From the NCBI GenBank assembly GCA_023426545.1, contig JAFAAN010000099.1:13491-77490 (forward strand): a stretch of DNA of 64,000 bases. The letters are read 5' to 3'. Made by a program: the position numbers and the translations under genes. This stretch comes from Pseudomonadota bacterium (lineage in GTDB: Bacteria > Myxococcota > Myxococcia > Myxococcales > Myxococcaceae). This document shows, piece after piece, positions 42,601 to 51,618 of the stretch. Every line of letters begins with the position of its first letter. Position 1 is the stretch's first letter. The notes under the pieces were generated by a model that did no database searches, was not told the DNA's origin, and saw only the letters and a list, made by a program, of their open reading frames with translations.

Positions 42601-44288
42601 GCCACCAGGGTCTGCACCATCAGGCTGGAGGAGCGCGCCGAATTGCCCTGGTTGTCCACCACCCGCAGGGCCACGTAGTAGTGGGTGTTGGGCTGAAGGC
42701 CCGCGACGACGGCGGTCTCCTGCGCGCCGGCCTCCTGGGGCTCGCCCAGGCCTCCCACCGGCGTCGCCTGGTTGAAGTCCGTGTCCGTCAGGATGGGGTT
42801 CAGCGAGTAGCGCAGAGAATGCGACGTCGCCCGGCCCTCGTCTCCGTCATCCCCCACGGCCTGCCACGACACCGTGACGCTGTCGGCCGTGGCGGCCGCC
42901 TCGGTGAGCACGGGAATCGAAGGCGGCACGTCGTCCACGATGGAGATGGAGGTGCTGGTGGCGGGCGCCAGGCCGTCCGCGGTGGCCTGGAACTGGAAGC
43001 TGCCCTCCGTGTCCACGTGGATGCCGCTGAAGGAGGCCACGCCTTCCACGGGCGCCACCTCGGTGATGCCTCGCAGGGGGGCACCACCGCCCGGCACCAG
43101 CGACAGCGTCACCGCGGGCGCGCCGACGGGGGTCTGGTTCCCATGGGCATCCTGGAGCACCACCCGCACGGTCCCCAGCGCGGCGCGCACGGACGCACGC
43201 GGAGGAACGAACGTGAAGGCCATGGCCGAGGTCCGGTCCGCCGCGACGCGAACGTCCTGGCGGCCCGCCAGCCCCGTCTGCGAGGTGTCCTGCACGTCGA
43301 CCCGCTGGAGACCCGCCCTCCGCAGGGTGATGCCCGTGAAGCGGAAGCGGCCCGCGTCCCCCGCCGTGAAGGTGTGCGCGGCAGGCAGCGTGGCCGCGCC
43401 GTCCGACGACTGGACCACCAGCGTGCCGCGATAGCCGGTGGCGACGTTGCCGAACGCGTCACGCAGCGTCACCGCTGCTTCATGGGTAGCGCCCGCCGTG
43501 GCCCTCGCCGGTACGCCAGTCAGCTCGACCGTGGCCGCGGCGGCGGGCGTCACGTCGAAGAGGGGGCTGAGCGCCCCCTCCACGCCCGCGGACTCGGCCT
43601 TGAGCTGATAGCCGGTCCCCGCGCGCGTCAGCACCACCTCCGAGAAGCGGGCCACGCCGTCCACCGGCTGTGCCCGGAGGGTGCCCCCCAGCGGCGCTCC
43701 ACCGGGGCCAGCGGCCAGCGACAGCGTCACCTCGCCCGAGGCGGAAGGCACCACGCGGCCGGCGGCATCCCGGAAGGTGACCTCCAGCCCCCCCACCGGC
43801 GCGCCCGCCCGGGCCGACACGGAAGAGGCCGTGAACGCCAGCCGCGCCGCGCGCAGGGCCGTGAAGGCAACGACGGGCCGCGAGCCCAGCACCACCGCCC
43901 CGCCCTCCGCGTCCACCGAGGCCGTCACCCGCTTCGAGCCGCCGCGCGTGGAGACCACGGACGCGGTGGCGACACCGGCTGCGTTCGTCCGGTCCGCCGG
44001 CTGCGTCACGGTGTTCCCGTCACCGGACACGTCCACCCGCACCGCGCGGCCGGCAAGCGGCGTGCCGTCCTTCTGCCGCACCGTCACGGTGATGGTGAGC
44101 CGATCACTCCCGTCCGCGAGCACCTGGGCCGTCCGGTCCACCTCCACCGTGGACAGAGAGGCATCGGGCAACGGAATCACGGGGGGCGGCGAGGTCGGCT
44201 TATCGCCGCCACCACACCCCATCGCGACGCCGACGCACAGCACGCCCAACCCCAGCCACCGGGAGAGCGCGAGAAGACAACGGGACAT
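39606..44288 (-). CDS. Large Ig-repeat lipoprotein with fibronectin III and lamin-tail domains
   Basis: 1560 residues from ATG 44288. A signal peptide ends in the lipobox VAMGC, then GGG, marking a surface or periplasmic lipoprotein. The body is built from about nine beta-sandwich units. Five are closely related 95-residue copies with the phrases DAFDNVVTAYTG / YTFTAGDAG (about residues 275-370 and 690-1075), and at least three are of the DAxGNxxxVxxPxVxL type. Two fibronectin III-like domains (TVSWQAVGDDG; VRLTWVATGDDG) interrupt them. A short Cys-containing segment and a lamin-tail domain (LVISELMHRPDANTTEYLEL) close it. The likely role is adhesion or matrix binding. Confidence 0.85.
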   Translation of the reverse strand: MSRCLLALSRWLGLGVLCVGVAMGCGGGDKPTSPPPVIPLPDASLSTVEVDRTAQVLADGSDRLTITVTVRQKDGTPLAGRAVRVDVSGDGNTVTQPADRTNAAGVATASVVSTRGGSKRVTASVDAEGGAVVLGSRPVVAFTALRAARLAFTASSVSARAGAPVGGLEVTFRDAAGRVVPSASGEVTLSLAAGPGGAPLGGTLRAQPVDGVARFSEVVLTRAGTGYQLKAESAGVEGALSPLFDVTPAAAATVELTGVPARATAGATHEAAVTLRDAFGNVATGYRGTLVVQSSDGAATLPAAHTFTAGDAGRFRFTGITLRRAGLQRVDVQDTSQTGLAGRQDVRVAADRTSAMAFTFVPPRASVRAALGTVRVVLQDAHGNQTPVGAPAVTLSLVPGGGAPLRGITEVAPVEGVASFSGIHVDTEGSFQFQATADGLAPATSTSISIVDDVPPSIPVLTEAAATADSVTVSWQAVGDDGDEGRATSHSLRYSLNPILTDTDFNQATPVGGLGEPQEAGAQETAVVAGLQPNTHYYVALRVVDNQGNSARSSSLMVQTLVAGVSQLAFTQQPQDGVAGAGLPDVHVSLLDLNGDVVTTATSPVTLEVEGEDGFERVQVAAAGGVAVFSGLVVKKAGTHRFTATVASIPPVQSNPFVITHAEPARLGLTGLSGPVAAGVEGSLEVTVHDAFDNVVTAYTGSVGFTSTDLRATLPDDYTFTAGDAGHKVFNGVKLQTAGTQRITVTDRVQSDLTGELAVEVSTGAAASLELSVLPAEVVAGDEQHFTVTARDTYSNVVTGYTGTVRFESDDDEALLPGEYTFVAGDAGQHPFVVTLMTAGTRTLTVRDVGNTQLTGTVSTEVVAGPATALRLDLSTATAAAGSPVGATVSLHDAFGNLATGYRGTVRFEVPDDTQATVPEDYTFREEDGGHHLFNVRFAAAGARQLVVSDTAQPTLTAVGTVTVRPGALSALHLELPTEAIVAGVTQTFTVSARDSFGNVLTDYAGTVTPSSSDAEAEPLSAHTYTEVDLGVHVFGIAFQTAGVQTVTFGASDVEEPVTEEITVNAAAPVRLAFLAAPETGTVRQPLAETRVALQDAFGNTASVTSPSVRLHLENASGVSLGGTLTVAPVDGVAVFTDLTVDQEGDFYLVATTANPSLIQAEALVTITDDVAPDPVMLSASLVDTSTVRLTWVATGDDGVLGTAARYELRYSDEPLDAQSFEFALEVPTSTPRAPGLQEEVIQPLPPAQATTWYFGVRVFDAAGNGSTVSFTSIEVPGPCGDIVCGPRAAECDPDGVQRVTYAEACVVTMGGAECQYTPTTEMCPGPDGVCFEGVCDTAPAPVAGELVISELMHRPDANTTEYLELTSTVDGLRDIANLRIRFDNGVGGVSDFSVLTPGDRPLIVRGRGTFVAASNANPATNGGVEAQYEYGGTPFALGHSGNLSVEMGDVVVDALTYSASFPQTTGRSMNLSSAVVGTRASQHAWAWCDSDAPLPGGGRGTPGAANASCGVEITGPATPPPAAANPIIVGEPSAGGPTGNGSSAGDAAADLVERSSRSP

Positions 44289-44450
44289 GTCTGGCTCCGG
44301 GAACGAACGAACCCCGCACGGAAGAAAGCACTCGCGAGGTCCCGGTTGCCTTCTACCAGACAACGCCCTTCACCACGTAGGTCCCAGCCCGACCTTTGCA
44401 CCCCGGGTGGAACCCACGGGGCCATCATGACCCATGGGCCTCCAGCGGGG

Positions 44451-45254
44451 CTACATGCCGAGGGCGGCCATGAGCGCGCCGCCGCCCAGCAGGGACTGGC
44501 CGCCGTCGCAGACCATGATGGAGCCGGTGATGTAGGCCGAGCCCTCGGAGGCCAGGAAGAGCGCGAGCTGGGCGATGTCCTGCTTCTTCCCGAAGCGCTG
44601 GAGCGGCAGGGCCTGGGCGAGCTTGTCACGGCCCTCGTCGCTGGGGGCGAGCCGGCGCATGCCCTCGGTGTCGTCGATGGGGCCGGGGGTAATCGAGTTG
44701 ACGCGCACGCCCGAGCCGCCCCACTCGATGGCCAGCACGCGGGTGAGCATGTCCACGCCGGCCTTCGCGGCACAGACGTGGGACTGCATGGCCATGGGCA
44801 GATAGGCCTGGGGCGCGGAGATGTTGATGATGGAGGCGCCCGGCTTGCGCAGGTGCTCGAAGGCGGCGCGGCTGATGTTGAAGGTGCCCAGCACGTCGAT
44901 GTCCATCACCGCCTTGAAGCCGTTGGAGGACATGCCCAGGGCGGGGGCCGGGAAGTTGCCGGCGGCGCCACAGACGACGATGTCCAGTTCGCCGTAGGCT
45001 TCCCGCACCGTCTGGAGGGCCTTCTCCACGGCCGCGAAGTCCCGGACGTCGGCGGCCACGCCCATGGCGGTGCCGTGCGCCTGGAGGCCCTTCACCGCGC
45101 CTTCGAGCTTGTCCTGGTTGCGGCCATTGATGGCCACCTTGGCGCCCGCCTTCACGAAGGCCTCGGCGATGCCGAGGTTGATGCCACTGCTGCCGCCGGA
45201 AATGAACGCCACCTTGCCCGCGAGCAGCCCGTCCCGGAACACGCCATCAGCCAT
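44451..45254 (-). CDS. 2,4-dienoyl-CoA reductase-like SDR (DECR2 type)
   Basis: 267 residues from ATG 45254, with AGGAG upstream. It is a short-chain dehydrogenase: ISGGSSGINLGIAEAF binds NADPH, followed by CGAAGNFPAPALGMS. At the usual YxxxK active site the sequence is HVCAAKAGVDM, with the lysine kept but the tyrosine absent. That is the hallmark of 2,4-dienoyl-CoA reductases, as is PGPIDDTEGMRRL, which matches the peroxisomal DECR2 type. The enzyme would reduce dienoyl-CoA intermediates during beta-oxidation of unsaturated fatty acids. It is divergent from the U32 gene across a 118-bp spacer. Confidence 0.78.
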   Translation of the reverse strand: MADGVFRDGLLAGKVAFISGGSSGINLGIAEAFVKAGAKVAINGRNQDKLEGAVKGLQAHGTAMGVAADVRDFAAVEKALQTVREAYGELDIVVCGAAGNFPAPALGMSSNGFKAVMDIDVLGTFNISRAAFEHLRKPGASIINISAPQAYLPMAMQSHVCAAKAGVDMLTRVLAIEWGGSGVRVNSITPGPIDDTEGMRRLAPSDEGRDKLAQALPLQRFGKKQDIAQLALFLASEGSAYITGSIMVCDGGQSLLGGGALMAALGM

Positions 45255-45372
45255 TTGGACCCGTCTCCTGTGGAAGCAACCGGGCAGGGACTTGAACAAA
45301 CCCGCCGCACTGCGTCCACGTCCATCGCCAGGTGGACGGCGGAAGCGGGGCCCGTGTGTTAGAGGTCGCGCC

Positions 45373-48009
45373 ATGACCCGCCGCCGCCCTGAAATCCTCG
45401 CCCCCGCCGGGGACCTCGACTCGATGAAAGCCGCGCTCGCCAGTGGCGCGGATGCCGTCTATTTCGGGTTGGACGAGGGTTTCAACGCCCGCGCCCGCGC
45501 GGAGAACTTCTCGCTCGCCACCCTGCCCGGGACGCTGGCCCTCATCCACCGCGCCGGAGCCCGGGCCTATCTGACGCTGAACACGCTGGTCTTCGAGCCC
45601 GAGCTGCCGGTGGTGGAGGCCATCCTCCGCCGGGTGGCCGAGGCCGGCGTGGACGCGCTCATCGTCCAGGACCCCGCGGTCGCCCTGGTGGCGCGCGCGG
45701 TGTGTCCGCAGATGGAGGTCCACGCCTCCACGCAGATGACGATTTCGAGCGCGGAGGGCGCGCGCTTCGCCAAGGGGCTGGGCGTCACGCGCGTGGTGGT
45801 GCCGCGCGAGCTGTCGGTGGCGGAGATTCGCCGGCTGGCGGCGGAGACGGACGTGGAGCTGGAGGTCTTCATCCACGGCGCGCTCTGCATGTCCTGGAGC
45901 GGCCAGTGCCTCACCAGCGAGGCGTGGGGTGGGCGCTCCGCCAACCGCGGCCAGTGCGCCCAGTCCTGCCGCCTCCCCTACGACCTGGTGGTGGACGGCC
46001 AGACGCGGGAGCTGGGGGACGTGCAGTACCTGCTCAGCCCCAAGGACCTCGCGGGTGTGATGGCGGTGCCCCAGCTCGTGGAGATTGGCGTCCACTCGCT
46101 GAAGATTGAAGGCCGGCAGAAGGGGCCGCAGTACGTCGCCACGGCGGTGCAGGGCTACCGCCGCTGGGTGGATGGCGTATCGGCGGGCAAGCCGGACTCG
46201 GGCGCGCTGCGCCGGGACCTGGCGGACATGACGCTGTCATACAGCCGGGGCTTCTCGCACGGCTTCTTCGCGGGCTCGGACCACCAGACGCTGGTGGAGG
46301 GGCGCTTCCCCAAGCACCGCGGCGCATACCTGGGCCGCGTGGAGTCCGTGCACGGGCGCGATGTGCGCGTGGTGGACGACACGGAGGGCCGTCCCTGGAC
46401 GGGCGGCCTGGGCCAGGACGGCGCCCCCGAGCGTCCGGGCGCGCCCGTGGGCAAGGTGTCCTCGCCGCTGGAGACGGCGGCCCCGGTGGCGGCGGACGTG
46501 CCGCCCCGGCCCGGCATGGGCGTGGTCTTCGATGACGGGCACCCCGAGGACAAGCACGAGCCCGGAGGGCCCCTGTTCCGCGTGGAGCGCAAGGGCGCCG
46601 GGTGGGTGCTGGGCTTCGGCAACCCGGGGCCGGACCTGGCGCGGGTGAAGCCGGGCCAGCGCGTGTGGATGACGAGCGATCCTTCCCTGGCGAAGCGCAC
46701 CGAGGAGCTGCTGGAGCGCGGCGAGCCGGAAGGCCGCGTGCCGCTGGAGCTGACCGTGACGGGCGCCGCGGGCGCGGCGCTGACGGTGGTGGGCCGGGCA
46801 CGCGGAGGCCACGTGTCCACGGTGTCCAGCGAGGTGCCGCTGGCCGAGGCGCGCGGTGGCGGCATCGATGAAGCGCTGCTGCGGGACAAGCTGGCGGCGC
46901 TGGGCGGGACGCCCTTCACGCTGACGGGACTGGATACATCCGGACTGGCGGCGGGGCTCCACCTGCCGGTGTCGGAGATGAAGGCCCTGCGCCGCCGGCT
47001 GGTGGCGGAGCTGTCGGAAGCCGTGGCGCGCGGTCCGGTCCGGACCGTGAACGCGGGCTCCACCCTGGAGTCCCTGCGCGCGTCGCTGCGGGAGCGGGTG
47101 CAGCCGCCGCCCCGCGCGGAGGAGGGCGTGCGCCTGCTGCCGCTGTGCCGCACGGACGAGCAGCTCGAGGCGGCCATCGCCGCGGGCCTGCCCGAGGTAG
47201 AGCTGGACTGGATGGAGCTGGTGGGCCTTCAGCGCGCGGTGGAGCGGGCGCGCGCGGCGGGGCTGCGCGTGACGATTGCCACCGTGCGCGTGCAGAAGCC
47301 GGGCGAGGAGGGCTACGACGCGCGCATCGCGAAGCTGAAGCCGGACGCGGTGCTGGCGCGGCACTGGGGCGCGATGATGCACTTCCTGGAGCGCCCGCCC
47401 GCGCCCGGCGAGGCGCGCCCTGCCCTGCACGCGGACTTCTCGCTGAACGTCACCAACTCCGTGACGGCGCTGCACCTGCTGGGGCTCGGGCTGGACACGC
47501 TGACCTTCGCCCACGACCTGGACGCGGTGCAGCTCGGGGCCATGCTGGAGCACCTGCCGGCGGAGCGCTTCACGGTGACGGTGCACCACCACATCTCCAC
47601 GTTCCACACCGAGCACTGCGTGTATTCCCACACGCTGTCCCATGGGCGCGACTACCGAAGCTGCGGGCGCCCCTGCGAGAAACACCGCGTGTCCCTGCGC
47701 GACCACAAGGGCCTGGAGCACCCGGTGGTGGTGGACGTGGGGTGCCGGAACACGGTGTTCAACGCGCAGGCCCAGAGCGCCGCGTCGCTCGTGCCCTCGC
47801 TGCTCGCGCGCGGCGTGCGGCGCTTCCGCGTGGAGTTCGTGCGCGAGTCCCGCGAGGAGGCCGCGCGGGTGCTCTCGGCATACCAGGAGCTGCTGGCGGG
47901 CCGAATCTCCCCCACGGAGGCCGTGCGGCGCGCGGCGGTCCACGAGCAGTTCGGCGTGACGAAGGGCACGATGAAGGTGCTCAACCCCACCTTCACCGTG
48001 CAGCGCTGA
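45373..48009 (+). CDS. U32 peptidase-family protein, RlhA-like (23S rRNA hydroxylation)
   Basis: 878 residues from ATG 45373. The N-terminal U32 domain begins EILAPAGDLDSMKAALASGADAVYFG and includes the cysteines in CMSWSGQC and GQCAQSCRLPYD, likely Fe-S or metal ligands. A DUF3656-type central domain and a second U32-like half follow, with HTEHCVYSH and SCGRPCEKH supplying more cysteines. This two-part layout is that of E. coli RlhA (YdcP), which makes 5-hydroxycytidine at C2501 of 23S rRNA. At 878 residues it is about 200 longer, with a Gly/Pro-rich insert near 345-385. A collagenase-like U32 peptidase is the alternative. Confidence 0.8.
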   Translation: MTRRRPEILAPAGDLDSMKAALASGADAVYFGLDEGFNARARAENFSLATLPGTLALIHRAGARAYLTLNTLVFEPELPVVEAILRRVAEAGVDALIVQDPAVALVARAVCPQMEVHASTQMTISSAEGARFAKGLGVTRVVVPRELSVAEIRRLAAETDVELEVFIHGALCMSWSGQCLTSEAWGGRSANRGQCAQSCRLPYDLVVDGQTRELGDVQYLLSPKDLAGVMAVPQLVEIGVHSLKIEGRQKGPQYVATAVQGYRRWVDGVSAGKPDSGALRRDLADMTLSYSRGFSHGFFAGSDHQTLVEGRFPKHRGAYLGRVESVHGRDVRVVDDTEGRPWTGGLGQDGAPERPGAPVGKVSSPLETAAPVAADVPPRPGMGVVFDDGHPEDKHEPGGPLFRVERKGAGWVLGFGNPGPDLARVKPGQRVWMTSDPSLAKRTEELLERGEPEGRVPLELTVTGAAGAALTVVGRARGGHVSTVSSEVPLAEARGGGIDEALLRDKLAALGGTPFTLTGLDTSGLAAGLHLPVSEMKALRRRLVAELSEAVARGPVRTVNAGSTLESLRASLRERVQPPPRAEEGVRLLPLCRTDEQLEAAIAAGLPEVELDWMELVGLQRAVERARAAGLRVTIATVRVQKPGEEGYDARIAKLKPDAVLARHWGAMMHFLERPPAPGEARPALHADFSLNVTNSVTALHLLGLGLDTLTFAHDLDAVQLGAMLEHLPAERFTVTVHHHISTFHTEHCVYSHTLSHGRDYRSCGRPCEKHRVSLRDHKGLEHPVVVDVGCRNTVFNAQAQSAASLVPSLLARGVRRFRVEFVRESREEAARVLSAYQELLAGRISPTEAVRRAAVHEQFGVTKGTMKVLNPTFTVQR

Positions 48010-48035
48010 GGACGGCGCAGCGAGGCGCTCCGGCC

Positions 48036-48063
48036 CGCCCGGCGAAAGCCCCCGGGCCGGGCG
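48036..48063. terminator. Hairpin between convergent U32 and dnaE genes
   Basis: An 8-bp perfect stem (CGCCCGGC at 48036-48043 with GCCGGGCG at 48056-48063) and a 12-base loop sit in the 54-bp convergent spacer, right against the dnaE stop codon. There is no T tract on either side, so it may stop or buffer transcripts bidirectionally rather than be a classic terminator. Confidence 0.45.
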
Positions 48064-51000
48064 TCAGCCGAACTCCACCACGCGCATGCCGAACAGGCGG
48101 TCCACCGCGAGCAGCAGGTCGTCGTTCACCTGCACCTTGATGGACGTGTTGCCGATGAGCGCCTCGCCCTCGCCCTTGAAGAGCACGCTCACGGCCACGG
48201 GCGTGGCGCCGGCGTACTTCTTCGCCAGCTCGTGCAGCTTCGCCACCCGCTCCTCCGTGAGCAGGTCCGCCGGCACGCGCAGCTCCAGCCGCTTGGTGCG
48301 CTTCTCGCGCACGGCCTTGAGGCTCTGGATGTCGTCGACGATGAGCTCCGGCGTGGGGCTGTCCTCGTCGCGCTGGCTGATCTGCACCGTGCCGGACACC
48401 AGGATGGGGTCGTCCGACTTGAGCAGGTGCTCCCAGTGCTCGAAGCCCGGCTTGGGGCCCTGCTTCGCCCACTTGCCGTCCCGGCCCATGACGTTGCGCG
48501 TGCCGTCCTTGCCCGGGAAGCACACCAGCTCGATGGAGCCGGACAGGTCTTCGATGGTCACCCACGCCATGCGCTTGCCCGTCTTCGTGGGCCGCTCGCG
48601 CAGAATCGTGACGATGCCCGCCACCGTGAGCTTGTCGTCCTTGCGCGCGCGCTGGACCGCGGTGATGGGCCGGGCGTAGCGCTTCAGCTCCTTGTCGTAC
48701 TGGTGCAGCGGGTGGCCGGACACGTAGAAGCCGATGGCCTCCTTCTCCAGCGCCAGCCGCTCCTTCTCCGACCAGTCCTCCACCTCGACGTAGTCGTCCT
48801 TCAGGCCCCCGCTGCCGTTCGAGGACGGAGCGGCCAGCATCCCGAACAGCGAGCTCTGCCCCGCAGCCTTGTCCTTCTGGCTGGACGAGCCGCGGTTCAT
48901 CGCCCTCTCGATGGTGTCGAAAATCTGCCGGCGCGAACGCTTCTCGAAGTCGAAGGCGCCCGCCTTCACGAGCGCCTCCATCACCTTCCGGTTCACCTTG
49001 CGGCTGTCCACGCGCTCGCAGAAGTCGAACAGGCTCTTGAAGGGGCCGTCCTTGCGGGCCTCGATGATGGCTTCGATGGCGCCCTCGCCCACGCCCTTGA
49101 TGGCGCCCAGGCCGAAGCGAATCTTGCCGTTCACCGCGCCGAACTCCATGTCGGACTGATTCACGTCCGGCGGAAGCACCTCGAGGCCCGACTCGCGCGC
49201 CTCGCCGATGTGCTTCACCACCTTGTCCGTGTTGTCCTTCTCGCTGGAGAGAAGGGCCGCCATGAACTCGCAGGGGTAGTGCGCCTTCAGCCACGCCGTG
49301 TGGATGGTGACCAGGCCGTAGGCCGCCGAGTGGCTCTTGTTGAAGCCGTACTCCGCGAACTTCTCCATCAGGTCGAAGATTTCACCGGCGACCTTGAGGT
49401 CGACGTTGTTCTTCGCGCACCCCTCGAGGAAGCCGGCGCGCTCGGCCTGCATGACCTCGGCCTTCTTCTTGCCCATGGCGCGGCGAAGCAGGTCCGCGCG
49501 GCCCAGGGTGTAGCCACCCAGGACCTGCGAAATCTGCATCACCTGCTCCTGGTACACGATGACGCCGTACGTGTCCTTGAGCACCGGCTCCAGCGCGGGG
49601 TGCGGGTACGACACCTTCTCGCGGCCGTGCTTGCGGTTGATGAAGACGTCCACCATGCCGGAGTCCAGCGGCCCCGGCCGGTAGAGCGCGCCGGCGGCGA
49701 TGACGTCTTCAAAGCAGGACGGCTTGAGCTTCACGACCATTTCCGTGAAGCCGCTCGACTCCATCTGGAAGACGCCGGCCGTGTCGCCCCGGGCCATCAG
49801 CTCCCAGACCTTCGGGTCATCCAGCGGAATCTCGTGCCGGGGGATGTCCAGGCCGTGGTTGCGCTTCACCAGGTCCAGCCCGTGCTGAATCACCGTGAGC
49901 GTCTTGAGGCCCAGGAAGTCGAACTTCACCAGGCCCGCCGCCTCCACCTCGTCCTTGGCGAACTGGGTGATGAGCGTCTTCTCCCCCGGCGGCTGGTAGA
50001 CGGGCACGAACTCCCACAGCGGCTTGTCGGCAATGACCACGCCCGCGGCGTGCATGCCGGGCTGGCGGTGCAGGCCCTCCAGCGCGAGCGCGATTTCGAG
50101 CACGTCCTTCGTGGTGACGGGCTTGCCCTCCACCTCGCCGATGTTGGAGGGCGACTCCATCATCTCCTTGAGGCGCGGCTCCATCTCGATGGCCTCCCTC
50201 AAGGTGATGTTGAGCACCTCGGGGACCAGCTTGGCGATGCGGTCACCCTCGCTGAAGGGCAGCGCGAACACGCGGCACACGTCGCGCAGCACGCTCTTGG
50301 CCTTGAGCGAGCCGAAGGTGATGATCTGCCCCACGTTCATCTCGCCGTACTTGCGGCCGACGTACTGGATGACCTCGTCCCGGCGGTCCTGGCAGAAGTC
50401 GATATCGAAGTCGGGCATCGACACGCGCTCCGGGTTCAGGAAGCGCTCGAACAGGAGGTTGTACGGGATGGGGTCCACGTCGGTGATGCGCAGCGCGTAG
50501 GCCACCAGGCTGCCAGCGCCGGAGCCACGGCCCGGGCCCACGGGGATGCTCATCTTCTTCGCCCAGTTGATGAAGTCCTGGACGATGAGGAAGTAGCCGC
50601 TGAACCCCATCTTCTGGATGACGCCAATCTCCAGCGCCAGGCGCGCCTGGTACTGCTCGCGGTCGATGGGATAGGTGACGGTGGCCGCCAGCTCCTTGAA
50701 GCGCTCGCGCAGGCCCTCGTAGGCCAGCTCCGCCATGTAGCTGTCGGGCGTGTGGCTGTCAGGCACCTTGAAGGTGGGCAGCATCGGCTTGCCCAGCTTG
50801 AGCTCCAGGTTGCACTGCTCGGCGATGCGCTGGGTGTTGTGGACCGCCTCGGGCGTGTCCTTGAAGAACTCCAGCATCTCCTGGGGGCTGGTGACGTAGA
50901 GCTTGTCCGTGGAGTGCCGCATGCGCTTGCCGTCCGCCAGCGTCTTGCCGCTGGCGATGCACATGAGCAGCTCGTGGGCGCGCGCGTCCTCGCGCTTGAT

Positions 51001-51618
51001 GTAGTGCGCGTCCGCGGTGGCACACAGCGGGATGTCCAGGTCGCGCGAGAGCTGCTTGAGGTTCTCGTTCGCCTTGTCCTGCTCCGGCATCCCGTTGGAC
51101 TGCACCTCCAGGAAGAAGTGCCCGGGCTCGAAGATGTCCTTGTACTCCTGCGCGGCGCGGCGGGCGTGGTCCATGTCGCCGCGGAAGCAGGCGCTGGTGA
51201 TTTCACCGCCCAGGCACGCGGTGAGCGCGAAGAGGCCCTTGCTGTGCTCCGCCAGCACCTTCTTGTCGATGCGCGGGTGGTAGTAGAACCCGTGCATGTA
51301 CGCGGTGGAGGACAGATAACGGAGGTTGGCGTAGCCCTCCGCGTTCTTCGCGATCAGGATGAGGTGGTGGGAGACCTTCTCGGAGCGGTCCTCGCGCCCC
51401 TTGGGGCCGGCGACGTAGGCCTCCATGCCGAGAATCGGCTTGATCCCCGCGTCCTTCGCCTTCTTGTAGAAGTCGATGGCGCCGAACATGTTGCCGTGGT
51501 CCGTCACGGCGACACTGTTCATCCCCTTCTCCTTCACCGTCTTGATGAGGTCCTTCATCCGGATCGCCCCATCGAGGAGCGAGTAGAGGGTGTGCAGGTG
51601 GAGGTGGGTAAAGGACAT
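48064..51618 (-). CDS. dnaE: DNA polymerase III alpha subunit
   Basis: 1184 residues, standard for replicative DnaE. It holds an N-terminal PHP domain (FTHLHLHTLYSLLDGAI, AVTDHGNMFGA), the polymerase core with the catalytic aspartates in PDFDIDFCQDRRDEV, and GPGRGSGAGSLVAYAL. The tandem helix-hairpin-helix (GLGAIKGVGEGAIEAI) and OB-fold (ITAVQRARKDDKLTVAGIVT) regions lie near the C-terminus. The protein polymerises DNA at the replication fork together with the beta clamp. It is transcribed alone. Confidence 0.97.
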   Translation of the reverse strand: MSFTHLHLHTLYSLLDGAIRMKDLIKTVKEKGMNSVAVTDHGNMFGAIDFYKKAKDAGIKPILGMEAYVAGPKGREDRSEKVSHHLILIAKNAEGYANLRYLSSTAYMHGFYYHPRIDKKVLAEHSKGLFALTACLGGEITSACFRGDMDHARRAAQEYKDIFEPGHFFLEVQSNGMPEQDKANENLKQLSRDLDIPLCATADAHYIKREDARAHELLMCIASGKTLADGKRMRHSTDKLYVTSPQEMLEFFKDTPEAVHNTQRIAEQCNLELKLGKPMLPTFKVPDSHTPDSYMAELAYEGLRERFKELAATVTYPIDREQYQARLALEIGVIQKMGFSGYFLIVQDFINWAKKMSIPVGPGRGSGAGSLVAYALRITDVDPIPYNLLFERFLNPERVSMPDFDIDFCQDRRDEVIQYVGRKYGEMNVGQIITFGSLKAKSVLRDVCRVFALPFSEGDRIAKLVPEVLNITLREAIEMEPRLKEMMESPSNIGEVEGKPVTTKDVLEIALALEGLHRQPGMHAAGVVIADKPLWEFVPVYQPPGEKTLITQFAKDEVEAAGLVKFDFLGLKTLTVIQHGLDLVKRNHGLDIPRHEIPLDDPKVWELMARGDTAGVFQMESSGFTEMVVKLKPSCFEDVIAAGALYRPGPLDSGMVDVFINRKHGREKVSYPHPALEPVLKDTYGVIVYQEQVMQISQVLGGYTLGRADLLRRAMGKKKAEVMQAERAGFLEGCAKNNVDLKVAGEIFDLMEKFAEYGFNKSHSAAYGLVTIHTAWLKAHYPCEFMAALLSSEKDNTDKVVKHIGEARESGLEVLPPDVNQSDMEFGAVNGKIRFGLGAIKGVGEGAIEAIIEARKDGPFKSLFDFCERVDSRKVNRKVMEALVKAGAFDFEKRSRRQIFDTIERAMNRGSSSQKDKAAGQSSLFGMLAAPSSNGSGGLKDDYVEVEDWSEKERLALEKEAIGFYVSGHPLHQYDKELKRYARPITAVQRARKDDKLTVAGIVTILRERPTKTGKRMAWVTIEDLSGSIELVCFPGKDGTRNVMGRDGKWAKQGPKPGFEHWEHLLKSDDPILVSGTVQISQRDEDSPTPELIVDDIQSLKAVREKRTKRLELRVPADLLTEERVAKLHELAKKYAGATPVAVSVLFKGEGEALIGNTSIKVQVNDDLLLAVDRLFGMRVVEFG

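Noticed and set aside
39837..45362. 1841-codon open frame on the + strand
   Set aside because: It is antisense to the 1560-residue lipoprotein and part of the reductase. Its translation is Arg/His/Gly-rich without domains, the usual shadow of a GC-rich gene.
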